Shown one piece after another: positions 1-6,181 of a stretch of 6,517 nt of DNA. Source of the stretch: Christensenellaceae bacterium (lineage in GTDB: Bacteria > Bacillota > Clostridia > Christensenellales > UBA1750); contig JAITTC010000018.1 of assembly GCA_031287285.1 (NCBI GenBank), positions 1 through 6,517 of the forward strand. Reading direction: 5' to 3'. Each line of letters opens with the position of its first letter. The first letter of the stretch is position 1. The notes under the pieces were generated by a model that did not search any database, was not told the origin of the DNA, and saw only the letters and a list, made by a program, of their open reading frames with translations. A program made the translations under genes and the position numbers.

Positions 1-37
1 TGCGAGGAGTAAAACGACGAAGCAAGCGCAATGACGG
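1..37. repeat. Short palindromic repeat, copy 1 (cut by window edge)
   Basis: This is the first of three short copies and lacks its first few bases because the window begins inside it. The full unit seen at 208 starts CATTGCG and ends CGCAATG, so it has 7-bp terminal inverted repeats around a core reading GAGGAGTAAAACGACGAAGC. It is followed by a GC-rich spacer that recurs after the second copy. No reading frame in it is credible as protein. Confidence 0.85.
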
Positions 38-70
38 GGGAAGGACGGCGGCGCGGTTGCCTTCTTACGT

Positions 71-170
71 CTTTGCGGGTAGTAAAACGGCGAAGCAAAC
101 CAGAAGGTATGGCCGAAAGTGCTGCAAAGAGGAGGTACGCTGGATTGCTTCGCTGCCGCTCGCAATGACG
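71..170. repeat. Long palindromic repeat, copy 1 (most diverged)
   Basis: This about 100-bp copy begins with a degenerate left end (CTTTGCGGGTAGTAAAACGG) and ends CGCTCGCAATGACG. Inside, CGAAGCAAACCAG faces CTGGATTGCTTCG, a near-perfect inverted pair with one mismatch, around a roughly 35-base centre containing GGTATGGCCGAAAGTGCTGC. The substitutions at its left end make it the most diverged long copy, so the array is not a single very recent duplication. Confidence 0.85.
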
Positions 171-207
171 TGGAAGAAAGAAAGGGGCGATTGGATTGCA
201 TCGCCGA

Positions 208-247
208 CATTGCGAGGAGTAAAACGACGAAGCAAGCGCAATGACGG
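208..247. repeat. Short palindromic repeat, copy 2
   Basis: This is a complete short copy of about 40 bp with terminal CATTGCG and CGCAATG in inverted orientation. Bases 211-267, covering this copy and its following spacer, are identical to bases 1-57, so a 57-bp perfect direct repeat lies at a spacing of exactly 210 bp. Confidence 0.9.
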
Positions 248-279
248 GGGAAGGACGGCGGCGCGGTGTCCTCTTTCGT

Positions 280-364
280 CATTGCGAGGAGTAAAACGAC
301 GAAGCAATCCAGCAGGTACGGTCGAAGTGCTGCGAGGAGGAAGTACGCTGGATTGCTTCGCCGT
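280..364. repeat. Long palindromic repeat, copy 2, right end fused to next short copy
   Basis: The left end (CATTGCGAGGAGTAAAACG) and the inner inverted pair are intact: CGAAGCAATCCAGC faces GCTGGATTGCTTCG, 14 bp perfect. The usual right terminus CTCGCAATGACG is missing. GCTTCGCCGT runs straight into the CATTGCG of the next short copy, so the two share a junction. This looks like insertion, or recombination between copies. Confidence 0.85.
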
Positions 365-404
365 CATTGCGAGGAGCGAAGCGACGAAGCAAGCGCAATG
401 ACGG
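365..404. repeat. Short palindromic repeat, copy 3
   Basis: This short copy has the core variant GAGGAGCGAAGCGACGAAGC and ends GCGCAATGACGG. The spacer after it (405-435) is a diverged version of the spacers after copies 1 and 2, and all three lead into a long copy. The spacer is thus part of the repeated unit. Confidence 0.88.
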
Positions 405-435
405 AGAAAGAGCGGGGCGTGGTGCTCTCTTTCGT

Positions 436-536
436 CATTGCGAGGAGCAAAGCGACGAAGCAATCCAGCAGGTATGGCCGAAAGTGCTGCAAAGAGGGGG
501 CACACTGGATTGCTTCGCTGTCGCTCGCAATGACGG
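436..536. repeat. Long palindromic repeat, copy 3 (complete)
   Basis: This is the best preserved long copy. Terminal CATTGCGAG pairs with CTCGCAATG, and inner CGAAGCAATCCAG pairs with CTGGATTGCTTCG, leaving a centre of about 35 bases (GCAGGTATGGCCGAAAGTGC and following). Both strands could fold into a long hairpin. The motif resembles the ATTGCGAGGAGCGAAGCGACGAAGCAAT intergenic palindromes found in many unrelated bacterial genomes (from memory, not searched). Its spurious reading frames give the familiar artefact peptide HCEERSDEA. Confidence 0.9.
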
Positions 537-667
537 GGGAAAGGCAGGGGCGATTAGATAGCTACGTTCCGCCTCCGCAAAGGGCAGTGTCGCCCGTTCC
601 GCTTCCTGTTTGCCTTCAATGGAATCAAAAAGGGGTGGAATTCAATGCAGCTCATCAAAACAACGCA

Positions 668-693
668 AAAAAGGGGCCTAAAAGCCCCTTTTT
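668..693 (-). terminator. Intrinsic terminator of purF (near-symmetrical)
   Basis: AAAAAGGGGC (668-677) and GCCCCTTTTT (684-693) form a perfect 10-bp stem with a 6-base loop. Read on the minus strand, the GC core is followed by a T tract and lies about 25 bases after the purF stop. The plus strand also ends in T residues, so it may stop transcription from both sides. Confidence 0.9.
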
Positions 694-718
694 GATGCGA
701 TTTTGAGCGAAAGCGCGG

Positions 719-2083
719 CTATTCGGCAACCTCGTAGGGGTATTTCCCCGAAAAGCAGCCATCGCAAAAGCCAAGGCCCGAATTTGGGGCTAAATCATGC
801 ACCCTGTTAAGCGGGAGGAAGCCCAAAGAGTCCGCGCCAATGCGGTGGGTGAGCTCTTCGTGGCTCCAGCGCACCGAGGCCAGCAGCTCGCGCGAGGGCA
901 CGTCGGTGCCAAAATAGCAGGGGTAAAGGAAGGGCGGCGCGCAGATGCGCACGTGCACCTCGGCAGCCCCGGCCTTCTTGAGCAGCGCCACGGTTGGGCC
1001 CATGGTGGTGCCGCGCACCAGCGAATCATCGACCATGACCACGCGCTTGCCCTCGACGGCCCGGCGAAGGGGGCTCAATTTGAGGCGCACCTTTGAGGCT
1101 CGCATCTCCTGCGTGGGCTCGATGAAGGTGCGGCCGATGTAGCGGTTGATGACGAAGCCCTCGCCGTGGGGAATGCCCGAGCCCTCGGCATAGCCAATCG
1201 CCGCGATCAGCCCGGAATCCGGCACGCCGATGACCAAATCGGCCTTAACCGGGTGGCTTTCGGCCAAAATGCGCCCGGCGCGCAGCCGCGCTTCGTAGAC
1301 GCTTTGGCCGTCGATGACGGAATCGGGCCTGGCGAAGTAGATATGCTCAAAAATGCAGAGCGCGCCGGCGCTCGGCTTGCCGCCGAAGAAGGAATCGACG
1401 TTTTTGCCCTCGACGCGGACGATCTCACCCGGCTTTAAATCGCGCACGAAGCGGCCGCGCACCGCCCCGATCGCGCAGCTTTCTGAGGCGAAGACGGGGC
1501 TTCCCTCGACCTCGCCCATGCAGAGCGGCCGCATCCCGAAGGGGTCGCGCACGGCGAGCATGGTGCCGTTTAAGAGCATCACCAGCGAGTAGCTGCCTTC
1601 CATCCGCGTCATGGCGGCTTGCAGGGCGGCCACGATATCCTTGGTGCGGATCAGCTCGCCGGCCAGCAGGTAGGCGATGACCTCGGTGTCGGAATCCGTC
1701 TGAAAGATCAGCCCCTTGGCCTCAAGCTCCCTGCGCAGCGCAGCGGCGTTTGACAGATTGCCGTTGTGCACCAGCGCCAGCGTGCCCTCGCGGGTGCCGG
1801 CCAGCATGGGCTGGGTATTGCGCGGCAGGTTGCCGCCCGTGGTGGAGTAGCGCACGTGCCCGACCGCCTTATCCCCGGGCAGCGCAAGGAAATCCTTCGG
1901 GCCGAACACCTCCTTGACCTGCCCCAGGTTTTTGACCATGTGGATGGAGGCGCTCGCTTCGTCGTAGGTGGCGATGCCGCAGCCCTCCTGCCCGCGATGC
2001 TGCAGGGCATAGAGCGCAAGGGCCGCCCGCTCGGCCGCTGAAGCAAGGCCGTAGGCGCCAAAGACGCCGCATTCCTCGTGCAA
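719..2083 (-). CDS. purF: Amidophosphoribosyltransferase (glutamine PRPP amidotransferase), Fe-S type
   Basis: PurF catalyses the committed step of purine synthesis in the cytosol: PRPP plus glutamine gives 5-phosphoribosylamine. Numbering is from the TTG start at 2083 (454 residues, normal for the family). The N-terminal Ntn glutaminase domain has HEECGVFG with nucleophile Cys5, Arg78 in GHVRYST, Asn107-Gly108 in HNGNL and Asp132 in TDSDTE. The C-terminal phosphoribosyltransferase domain has the flexible loop NRYIGRTFIEPTQ (from about 313) and the PRPP loop VVMVDDSLVRGTT (348-360). Cys243, Cys389, Cys440 and Cys443 (FCDGCFSGKYP) match the 4Fe-4S ligands of the Bacillus-type enzyme, suggesting an oxygen-sensitive protein. 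An ATG-ATG 13 codons upstream keeps the frame, but it lies inside a predicted -10 box and has no SD, so I prefer TTG. With that start, removal of Met-His-Glu-Glu would be needed to free Cys5. No other pur gene is adjacent. Confidence 0.96.
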   Translation of the reverse strand: MHEECGVFGAYGLASAAERAALALYALQHRGQEGCGIATYDEASASIHMVKNLGQVKEVFGPKDFLALPGDKAVGHVRYSTTGGNLPRNTQPMLAGTREGTLALVHNGNLSNAAALRRELEAKGLIFQTDSDTEVIAYLLAGELIRTKDIVAALQAAMTRMEGSYSLVMLLNGTMLAVRDPFGMRPLCMGEVEGSPVFASESCAIGAVRGRFVRDLKPGEIVRVEGKNVDSFFGGKPSAGALCIFEHIYFARPDSVIDGQSVYEARLRAGRILAESHPVKADLVIGVPDSGLIAAIGYAEGSGIPHGEGFVINRYIGRTFIEPTQEMRASKVRLKLSPLRRAVEGKRVVMVDDSLVRGTTMGPTVALLKKAGAAEVHVRICAPPFLYPCYFGTDVPSRELLASVRWSHEELTHRIGADSLGFLPLNRVHDLAPNSGLGFCDGCFSGKYPYEVAE

Positions 2084-2092
2084 ACCGTTTTG

Positions 2093-2100
2093 CCCCCTTT
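2093..2100 (-). promoter_or_regulatory. SD deciding the purF start
   Basis: AAAGGGGG on the minus strand ends 9 bases before the TTG at 2083, a normal spacing. The bases before the upstream ATG-ATG (2117-2122) read CTTCCTCTTTTTGCGCT, which contains no purine-rich SD. This favours TTG as the start codon. Confidence 0.6.
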
Positions 2101-2117
2101 TTTGTGAAGCTAGTTTC

Positions 2118-2145
2118 ATCATAGCGCAAAAAGAGGAAGCGTCAA
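2118..2145 (-). promoter_or_regulatory. Sigma-70-type promoter of purF
   Basis: On the minus strand, TTGACG (2145-2140) and TATGAT (2123-2118) are separated by 16 bases, five of six matches to consensus in each box. A transcript would start near 2109-2112 and give a leader of about 25-30 bases containing the AAAGGGGG SD. The -10 box overlaps the upstream ATG-ATG, so an RNA from this promoter would not contain those codons. The -35 box sits in the loop and 3' arm of the preceding terminator hairpin. Confidence 0.65.
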
Positions 2146-2158
2146 GAGCTTCCTCTTT
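2128..2158 (-). terminator. Intrinsic terminator after the TPR gene
   Basis: On the minus strand AAAGAGGAAGC (2158-2148) pairs perfectly with GCTTCCTCTTT (2140-2130) across a 7-base loop, and the 3' arm runs into TTTTT then GCGC. It lies about 34 bases past the TPR stop. The 11-bp stem is AT-rich, so it may be leaky. It should insulate purF from TPR transcription. Confidence 0.72.
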
Positions 2159-2191
2159 AAATCGGCGAAAAGGCGAGGGGAAAGGGCGGGC

Positions 2192-3760
2192 TTATTGCCC
2201 CGCGCGCGCCGCAGCAATCAGGGCAAGGCCTTTTTTGACGTCTTCCACCTCGGGGTGATTTTCGTCGAAGGCGTTTAGAAAGATGGGCAGTGCTTTTTGA
2301 AGAAGGTCTTCGGCCGCATCGAGTTTGCCTTGCGCGAGATAAACCGCCGCGATGTTGTTGTAGATGGTTGCGGTATCGGAATGCTCGGTGCCCAAGACCT
2401 TTTCGAATACTGCCAAGGCCTTTTGATACCACTGCAGCGCATCCTTGCGCTTGCCTTGCGCATAATAAACCGCCGCGATGCTGTTGTAGGTGGTCGCGGT
2501 TTCGCGATGTTGTGTGCCCAGGACCCTTTCTTGTATTGCCAATGCCTTTTCATGCCATTTCAGCGCCTCTTCGCCATCATAAACCATCCCGATGTTATTG
2601 TAGCTGCTCGCGGTATCGGGGTGCTCGGCACCCAAAACCTTTTCACGTATCGTCAAGGCCTTTTTAAACCATTGCAGCGCCTCTTCGTGCTTGTCTTTGC
2701 CTAACGCGAGATAAACCATCCCGATGTTATTGTAGCTGCTCGCGGTATCGGGGTGCTCGGTGGGCAAGACCTTTTCACGTATCGCTAAGGCCTTTTGGTG
2801 CCATTGCAACGCCTTCTCGCACTTGCCTTGCGCGAGATAAACCATCGCGATGTTGTTGTAGCTGCTTGCGGTATCGGAATGCTCGATGGGCAGGATCTTT
2901 TCACGTATCACCAAGGCCTTTTGGTGCCATTGCAGCGCGTCCTCGCGCTTGCCTAGCGCGAGATAAACCATTCCGATGTTATTGTAGCTGTCCGCTGTAT
3001 CGCGATGTTGCGTACCTAAGGTCTTTTCTCGCACTGCTAGGGCTTTTTCATGCAATTGCAGCGATTCCTCGTATCTACCTAGCGCGAGATAAACCATCGC
3101 GATGTTGTTGTAGGTCGTGGCGGTACTCGGGCTCTTTTTGCCTAAGACTTTTTCGAATATCGCCAAGGCCCTTTGACACCACTGCAGTGCTTCTCCGTAC
3201 CTACCTTGCTCCTTATAAACTACCGCGATGTTGTTGTAGGTCGCTGCGGTGCTCGGGTGCTTCTTGCCCAAGACCTTTTCGAATACCGTTAAGGCCTTTT
3301 CATAGCCCCACAGGGCATCCGCGTACCTAGCCTGCCTATCGTAAACCAAGGCCAGGTTATTGTTGATCGTCACCAGATCCGCATTGCTCTCTTTCGGCCT
3401 GTTTTCATCGTAAATCACGAGGGCATTCTTAAACCAATCGATCGCCTCGTCGTATTTTGCCATGTCGTCGGCCACCATGCCCAGGGCGTTATAGATCGCG
3501 GCTGTTTCCAGGGTGTCGTGGCCCAGCGTCAGCCCCTTTTGCTCCGCCAGGGCCTCTTCAAAAAGCGCCTTCGCCTTTTCGTAATCCGGGCTTCGCCCGG
3601 CATATTCTAGCTGGCCGAGCTTAAAAGCCTTCCGCGCGGGTGTTAGCGAAAGAAACTGCGGCTTTTTCGCCTCTTCTTGGGCCAATTCCCATTCCTTCAT
3701 CTTCTTGTCATGCCGCAGCTTAATGAAGAAGCCGATGGCCGCCCCGAGCGGCACGAGCAC
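2192..3760 (-). CDS. Tetratricopeptide-repeat protein, kinesin-light-chain-like, probably membrane-anchored
   Basis: The product from the GTG at 3760 is 522 residues. After a hydrophobic start (LVPLGAAIGFFIKL) and a charged stretch (RHDKKMKEWELAQEEAKK), about ten TPR units of roughly 42 residues fill the protein. Their aromatic or Asn landmarks are near residues 90, 132, 175, 217, 259, 301, 343, 387, 425 and 467, with consensus YNNIAMVYLAQGK then ALQWHQKALAIREKVLG. One unit (343) has about two extra residues and the next (387, MVYDGEEALKW) lacks about four. Such arrays bind other proteins; no catalytic domain is present and the partner is unknown. Open frame continues 26 codons upstream of the GTG (GWGLLWEGIGAIAAV), which would complete a membrane helix, but a TAG at 3839-3841 closes it. 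GTG has no convincing SD, so the true start is uncertain and the gene may be 5'-damaged. A terminator follows it. Confidence 0.85.
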   Translation of the reverse strand: MLVPLGAAIGFFIKLRHDKKMKEWELAQEEAKKPQFLSLTPARKAFKLGQLEYAGRSPDYEKAKALFEEALAEQKGLTLGHDTLETAAIYNALGMVADDMAKYDEAIDWFKNALVIYDENRPKESNADLVTINNNLALVYDRQARYADALWGYEKALTVFEKVLGKKHPSTAATYNNIAVVYKEQGRYGEALQWCQRALAIFEKVLGKKSPSTATTYNNIAMVYLALGRYEESLQLHEKALAVREKTLGTQHRDTADSYNNIGMVYLALGKREDALQWHQKALVIREKILPIEHSDTASSYNNIAMVYLAQGKCEKALQWHQKALAIREKVLPTEHPDTASSYNNIGMVYLALGKDKHEEALQWFKKALTIREKVLGAEHPDTASSYNNIGMVYDGEEALKWHEKALAIQERVLGTQHRETATTYNSIAAVYYAQGKRKDALQWYQKALAVFEKVLGTEHSDTATIYNNIAAVYLAQGKLDAAEDLLQKALPIFLNAFDENHPEVEDVKKGLALIAAARAGQ

Positions 3761-3884
3761 CGCAGCAATCGCCCCAATTCCTTCCCAAAGCAGCCCCCAG
3801 CCAACCGGGCGCCCCTCAAGGGCCTCTAAAACCGCGTTCTAGCCAGCCTGCACGCCAACGCCCCCTTCCCCAATAGTCAATCAT
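3761..3884 (-). other. Possible displaced 5' end of the TPR gene (one-base frameshift)
   Basis: An ATG at 3884, with GGGAAAG six bases upstream, opens a 22-codon frame (MIDYWGRGRWRAGWLERGFR and two more) ending at TGA 3816-3818. The TPR frame is open from just after the TAG (3839-3841) and reads NAVLEALEGRPVGWGLL onward. The two overlap, and removing one T from the TTTT run near 3829 would join them as WLERGLEALEGRPVGW, giving a short N-terminal tail followed by a full membrane helix. This would be a recent frameshift, a sequencing error or a programmed shift. The joined protein is inference. Confidence 0.4.
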
Positions 3885-3967
3885 TCGACTTTCCCGCCGC
3901 CATTCCTTCCCATTTCACCAAATTTTGCAGCAGGCGGCAAAAATCAGCTCTTTCCTCATTTGCGCCC

Positions 3968-3996
3968 TTTTCTTCTGCCCCGCGGCGCTGTATACT
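3968..3996 (+). promoter_or_regulatory. Candidate promoter of the racemase-like/kinase operon
   Basis: TATACT (3991-3996) is a good -10 box, about 48 bases before the ATG at 4044. The hexamer 17 bases upstream (TTTTCT, 3968-3973) is a poor -35. Transcription may need an activator or use a different sigma factor. I saw no clear operator palindrome nearby. Confidence 0.45.
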
Positions 3997-4024
3997 CATA
4001 GGCAAAGGGCCGCAAAGCCCGCAC

Positions 4025-4034
4025 AAAGAGGAGG
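4025..4034 (+). promoter_or_regulatory. Strong SD of the racemase-like gene
   Basis: AAAGAGGAGG lies 9 bases before the ATG at 4044. It is nearly a full match to the anti-SD sequence and fixes the start of this gene. Confidence 0.85.
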
Positions 4035-4043
4035 CCGATCAGC

Positions 4044-4703
4044 ATGGGCAAATCCGTCGCCATCGTGGAGACGAGCTTCGTTTCCTATGAGGTTTTAAAG
4101 GCGCTCTGCGCCGAGATCATGCCGGACGTGACCGTCACCCAGATCGTGGACGAGAGCCTGATCCGCGAGGTCAACGCGAACGGCGCCCCCACCGAGGGCG
4201 TGCGCCGCAGGATGTATTCCTATTACCAGCAGGCCGAATCCCTCGGCGTGGACGCGATCTTCAACCAGTGCTCCTCCGTGGGCGAGGTGGCAGACAGCCT
4301 GCGCAGCTTCGTGGACGTACCCGTGGTCAAGATCGACGAGGCCATGGCGCGCAAGGCGGTTTCCCTCGGCAAGAAGATCGCCATGATCGCCACCGTCGCA
4401 TCGACTGTGGGGCCGAGCTCCAGGCTCATAGAAAGCGCCGCGAAGGAGGCCGGCAAGGCAATCGAGCTGGATGTGCGGCTTGTGAAGGGCGCGATGATGG
4501 TGCTCATTGAAGAGGGCAACGTCGAGAAGCACAACCAGATGGTCTTGGGCGAAATCGAGGCGGCCGCCAAGGAAAACGACGTGATCGTGCTGGCGCAAGG
4601 CTCGATGGTCGTGCTGCTGCCCTACCTTTCGCATATCGATAAGCCGGTGCTCTCAAGCCCGCGGCTTGGCGTGGAATACCTCAAGGAGGTCATCGGCGCG
4701 TGA
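4044..4703 (+). CDS. Asp/Glu racemase superfamily protein lacking the second catalytic cysteine
   Basis: This 219-residue cytosolic protein has the length and two-lobed pattern of the Asp/Glu/hydantoin racemase superfamily (PF01177-like). The first lobe has a short strand (VAIVETSF) and the catalytic-Cys segment AIFNQCSSVGEV with Cys76. The second lobe has KIAMIATVASTVGPS (111-125) and the segment DVIVLAQGSMVVLLP (179-193). In two-cysteine racemases that last segment normally carries a Cys (like GCxGM or GCTE); here the position is Gln185-Gly186, and the only other Cys is Cys22 near the N-terminus. Two-base racemisation is therefore unlikely; a one-cysteine isomerase, decarboxylase or lyase, or an altered racemase, fits better. 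It has a strong SD and overlaps the downstream sugar-acid kinase by 4 nt, so the two are almost surely translated together. The substrate is unknown; aspartate and glutamate are not supported. Confidence 0.85.
   Translation: MGKSVAIVETSFVSYEVLKALCAEIMPDVTVTQIVDESLIREVNANGAPTEGVRRRMYSYYQQAESLGVDAIFNQCSSVGEVADSLRSFVDVPVVKIDEAMARKAVSLGKKIAMIATVASTVGPSSRLIESAAKEAGKAIELDVRLVKGAMMVLIEEGNVEKHNQMVLGEIEAAAKENDVIVLAQGSMVVLLPYLSHIDKPVLSSPRLGVEYLKEVIGA
4683..4689 (+). promoter_or_regulatory. SD of the kinase gene inside the upstream gene
   Basis: AAGGAGG within the last codons of the racemase-like gene lies 10 bases before the GTG at 4700. That GTG shares GTGA with the upstream TGA stop. The arrangement supports the GTG start and translational coupling. 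Confidence 0.8.
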
Positions 4704-6127
4704 GGCTTTTGAAGGACGAAACCTTCGCCGCTTTGCCCGCCGAAAGGCCAAGCGAGGCCCTTTCCCTGCTTGAAGCCGAGGCGAAGGCCTTCGGCCGCAA
4801 GATCGCCGTGCTCGACGACGACCCAACCGGCGTGCAGACCGTGCACGGCGTGAGCGTCTACACCTCGTTTGAGGTTTCGGCCTTGCTCGAGGCCTTTGGC
4901 GAGCCGTCGCGGCTCTTCTTCCTGCTGACGAACTCGCGCGGCCTGCCCGCCGTCGAATCGCAGGCCCTGCACGAGCAAATCGCCCAAAATCTCCTGCTGG
5001 CTTCGGCGCAAGCGGGCAAGGATTTCGTGCTCATCAGCCGCAGCGATTCGACCTTGCGCGGCCATTACCCGCTCGAAACCGAAACCCTGCGCAAAACCAT
5101 CGAGGCGGCGGGCAAAAAGCGCTTTTCGGGCGAGATTTTGCTGCCCTACTTTAAGGAAGGCGGCCGCTTCACCTTAAACGACGTCCACTATGTGCTCGAG
5201 GGGCAAGACCTCGTGCCCGCCGGGGAAACCGAGTTCGCTGGCGATAAGACCTTCGGCTACGCATCCTCGGATCTCAAGGCCTGGGTCGAGGAAAAGACCG
5301 CCGGCAGCTTTCTGGCAAAGGATTGCGTTTCAATCTCGCTGGGGGAACTGCGCGCGCTCGACGTCGAAGGCATCGCAAACAAGCTCATTCAAACCGAGGG
5401 CTTTCAAAAGGTCGTCGTCAATGCCTGCGCGGACGGGGATGTTTGGGTCTTTTGCGCGGCGCTTATGCGCGCTTTCGCCGCGGGGAAGGAGTTTTTGCTG
5501 CGAACGGCGGCTGCCGTGCCAAAGGCGCTGGGGCTAATTGGCGAAAAGCCGCTTTTAACCCGCGATGAAATGCGCCTGCCCGGCGAAAACAATGGCGGGC
5601 TCCTCATCGTTGGCTCTCATGTGCAAAAAACAACGGCGCAGCTCGACGCCCTGCGCTTGTCGGCCTTGCCGCTTCATTTCTTTGAGCTCGACGCCGCCCT
5701 GGCGTTAAGCGGCGGCCTCACAAAGCGCGCCGAGGAGATTTGCGAAAGCTGTGCCGCCCTTCTCGCAGAGGGCAAAAGCGCGGCGGTCTATACCTCGCGG
5801 CAGCTCGTCGCGCCTGAAGGCCTCAGCGCCGAGGGAAAGCTCAAGCTTTCGCTTGAAATCGCGGACGCGCTGACCTTCATCGTGGCTCGGCTCCCCGTGC
5901 GCCCCGGCTTTTTAATCGCCAAGGGCGGCATTACATCCAGCGAAATCGGCGTGAAGGCGCTAAAGGTCAAAAAGGCGAGGGTTTTGGGGCAGATTCTGCC
6001 CGGTGTGCCCGTTTGGCAAACGGGGGAGGGCAGCCGCTTCCCCGGGCTTTCGCTCGTCGTCTTCCCCGGCAATGTCGGCGACGAAAGCGCGCTGCTTCGT
6101 GCGGTGGAAACGCTGATGGGCGCCTGA
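4700..6127 (+). CDS. Four-carbon acid sugar kinase family protein (DUF1537, OtnK/DtnK-like)
   Basis: This 475-residue cytosolic protein matches the two-domain DUF1537 kinases, which phosphorylate four-carbon acid sugars such as threonate and erythronate using ATP. The N-terminal sugar-binding domain carries VLDDDPTGVQTVHGV (from about 37), LTNSRGLP (76-83) and SRSDSTLRGHYPLE (113-126), all hallmarks of the family. The C-terminal nucleotide-binding domain carries LLIVGSHVQKTTAQLD (301-316), KGGITSSEIGVKAL (408-421), PGVPVW (434-439) and FPGNVGDESAL (455-465). At 475 residues it is somewhat longer than the usual 410-440, with about 35 extra residues before the DDDPTG motif. The specific substrate cannot be read from the sequence. 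Characterised relatives sit beside PdxA2-type dehydrogenases or class II aldolases; here the only visible partner is the racemase-like protein upstream, whose stop overlaps this start. No intrinsic terminator with a T tract follows. Confidence 0.93.
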   Translation: MRLLKDETFAALPAERPSEALSLLEAEAKAFGRKIAVLDDDPTGVQTVHGVSVYTSFEVSALLEAFGEPSRLFFLLTNSRGLPAVESQALHEQIAQNLLLASAQAGKDFVLISRSDSTLRGHYPLETETLRKTIEAAGKKRFSGEILLPYFKEGGRFTLNDVHYVLEGQDLVPAGETEFAGDKTFGYASSDLKAWVEEKTAGSFLAKDCVSISLGELRALDVEGIANKLIQTEGFQKVVVNACADGDVWVFCAALMRAFAAGKEFLLRTAAAVPKALGLIGEKPLLTRDEMRLPGENNGGLLIVGSHVQKTTAQLDALRLSALPLHFFELDAALALSGGLTKRAEEICESCAALLAEGKSAAVYTSRQLVAPEGLSAEGKLKLSLEIADALTFIVARLPVRPGFLIAKGGITSSEIGVKALKVKKARVLGQILPGVPVWQTGEGSRFPGLSLVVFPGNVGDESALLRAVETLMGA

Positions 6128-6181
6128 AGGCCTGCAATTCGCATTTGGCGCTGCGTTTTTGATGTAAGCTCGAATCGTTTA

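Larger units (their letters stand above)
1..540. repeat. Higher-order array of alternating short and long palindromes
   Basis: The six elements alternate short-long-short-long-short-long, so the repeated module is short copy, GC-rich spacer, long copy. Modules begin near 1, 208 and 365. The first is about 210 bp and the others are shorter, because the first carries an extra tail (171-207) that includes GGGGCGATTGGATTGCATCG. A related tail (GGGGCGATTAGATAGC) follows the last long copy at about 547. All reading frames across the array are explained by the repeat. The remaining stretch to 667 shows nothing recognisable. Confidence 0.8.

Noticed and set aside
1..267. A link between the 210-bp period of the left array and the about 210-bp spacing of the right hairpin modules
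   Set aside because: The sequences are unrelated and only two or three intervals exist; the equal spacing is most likely chance.
1..540. CRISPR array
   Set aside because: Repeats are palindromic, of two lengths and diverged, and the spacers are themselves repeated rather than unique; no cas gene is present.
57..706. Open frames of 64-146 codons on both strands across the left repeat array
   Set aside because: They translate the palindromic repeats (artefact peptides like HCEERSDEA and WIASLPLAMT), overlap one another in several frames and lack SD sites.
3839..3841. Amber readthrough or pyrrolysine insertion at the TAG upstream of the TPR gene
   Set aside because: The only in-frame starts before it leave a few codons (GTG-CAG-GCT-GGC-TAG), and a simple one-base indel from the nearby ATG explains the region better.
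4095..5065. Minus-strand frames inside the racemase-like and kinase genes
   Set aside because: They are antisense shadows of well-supported genes and contain no family motif.
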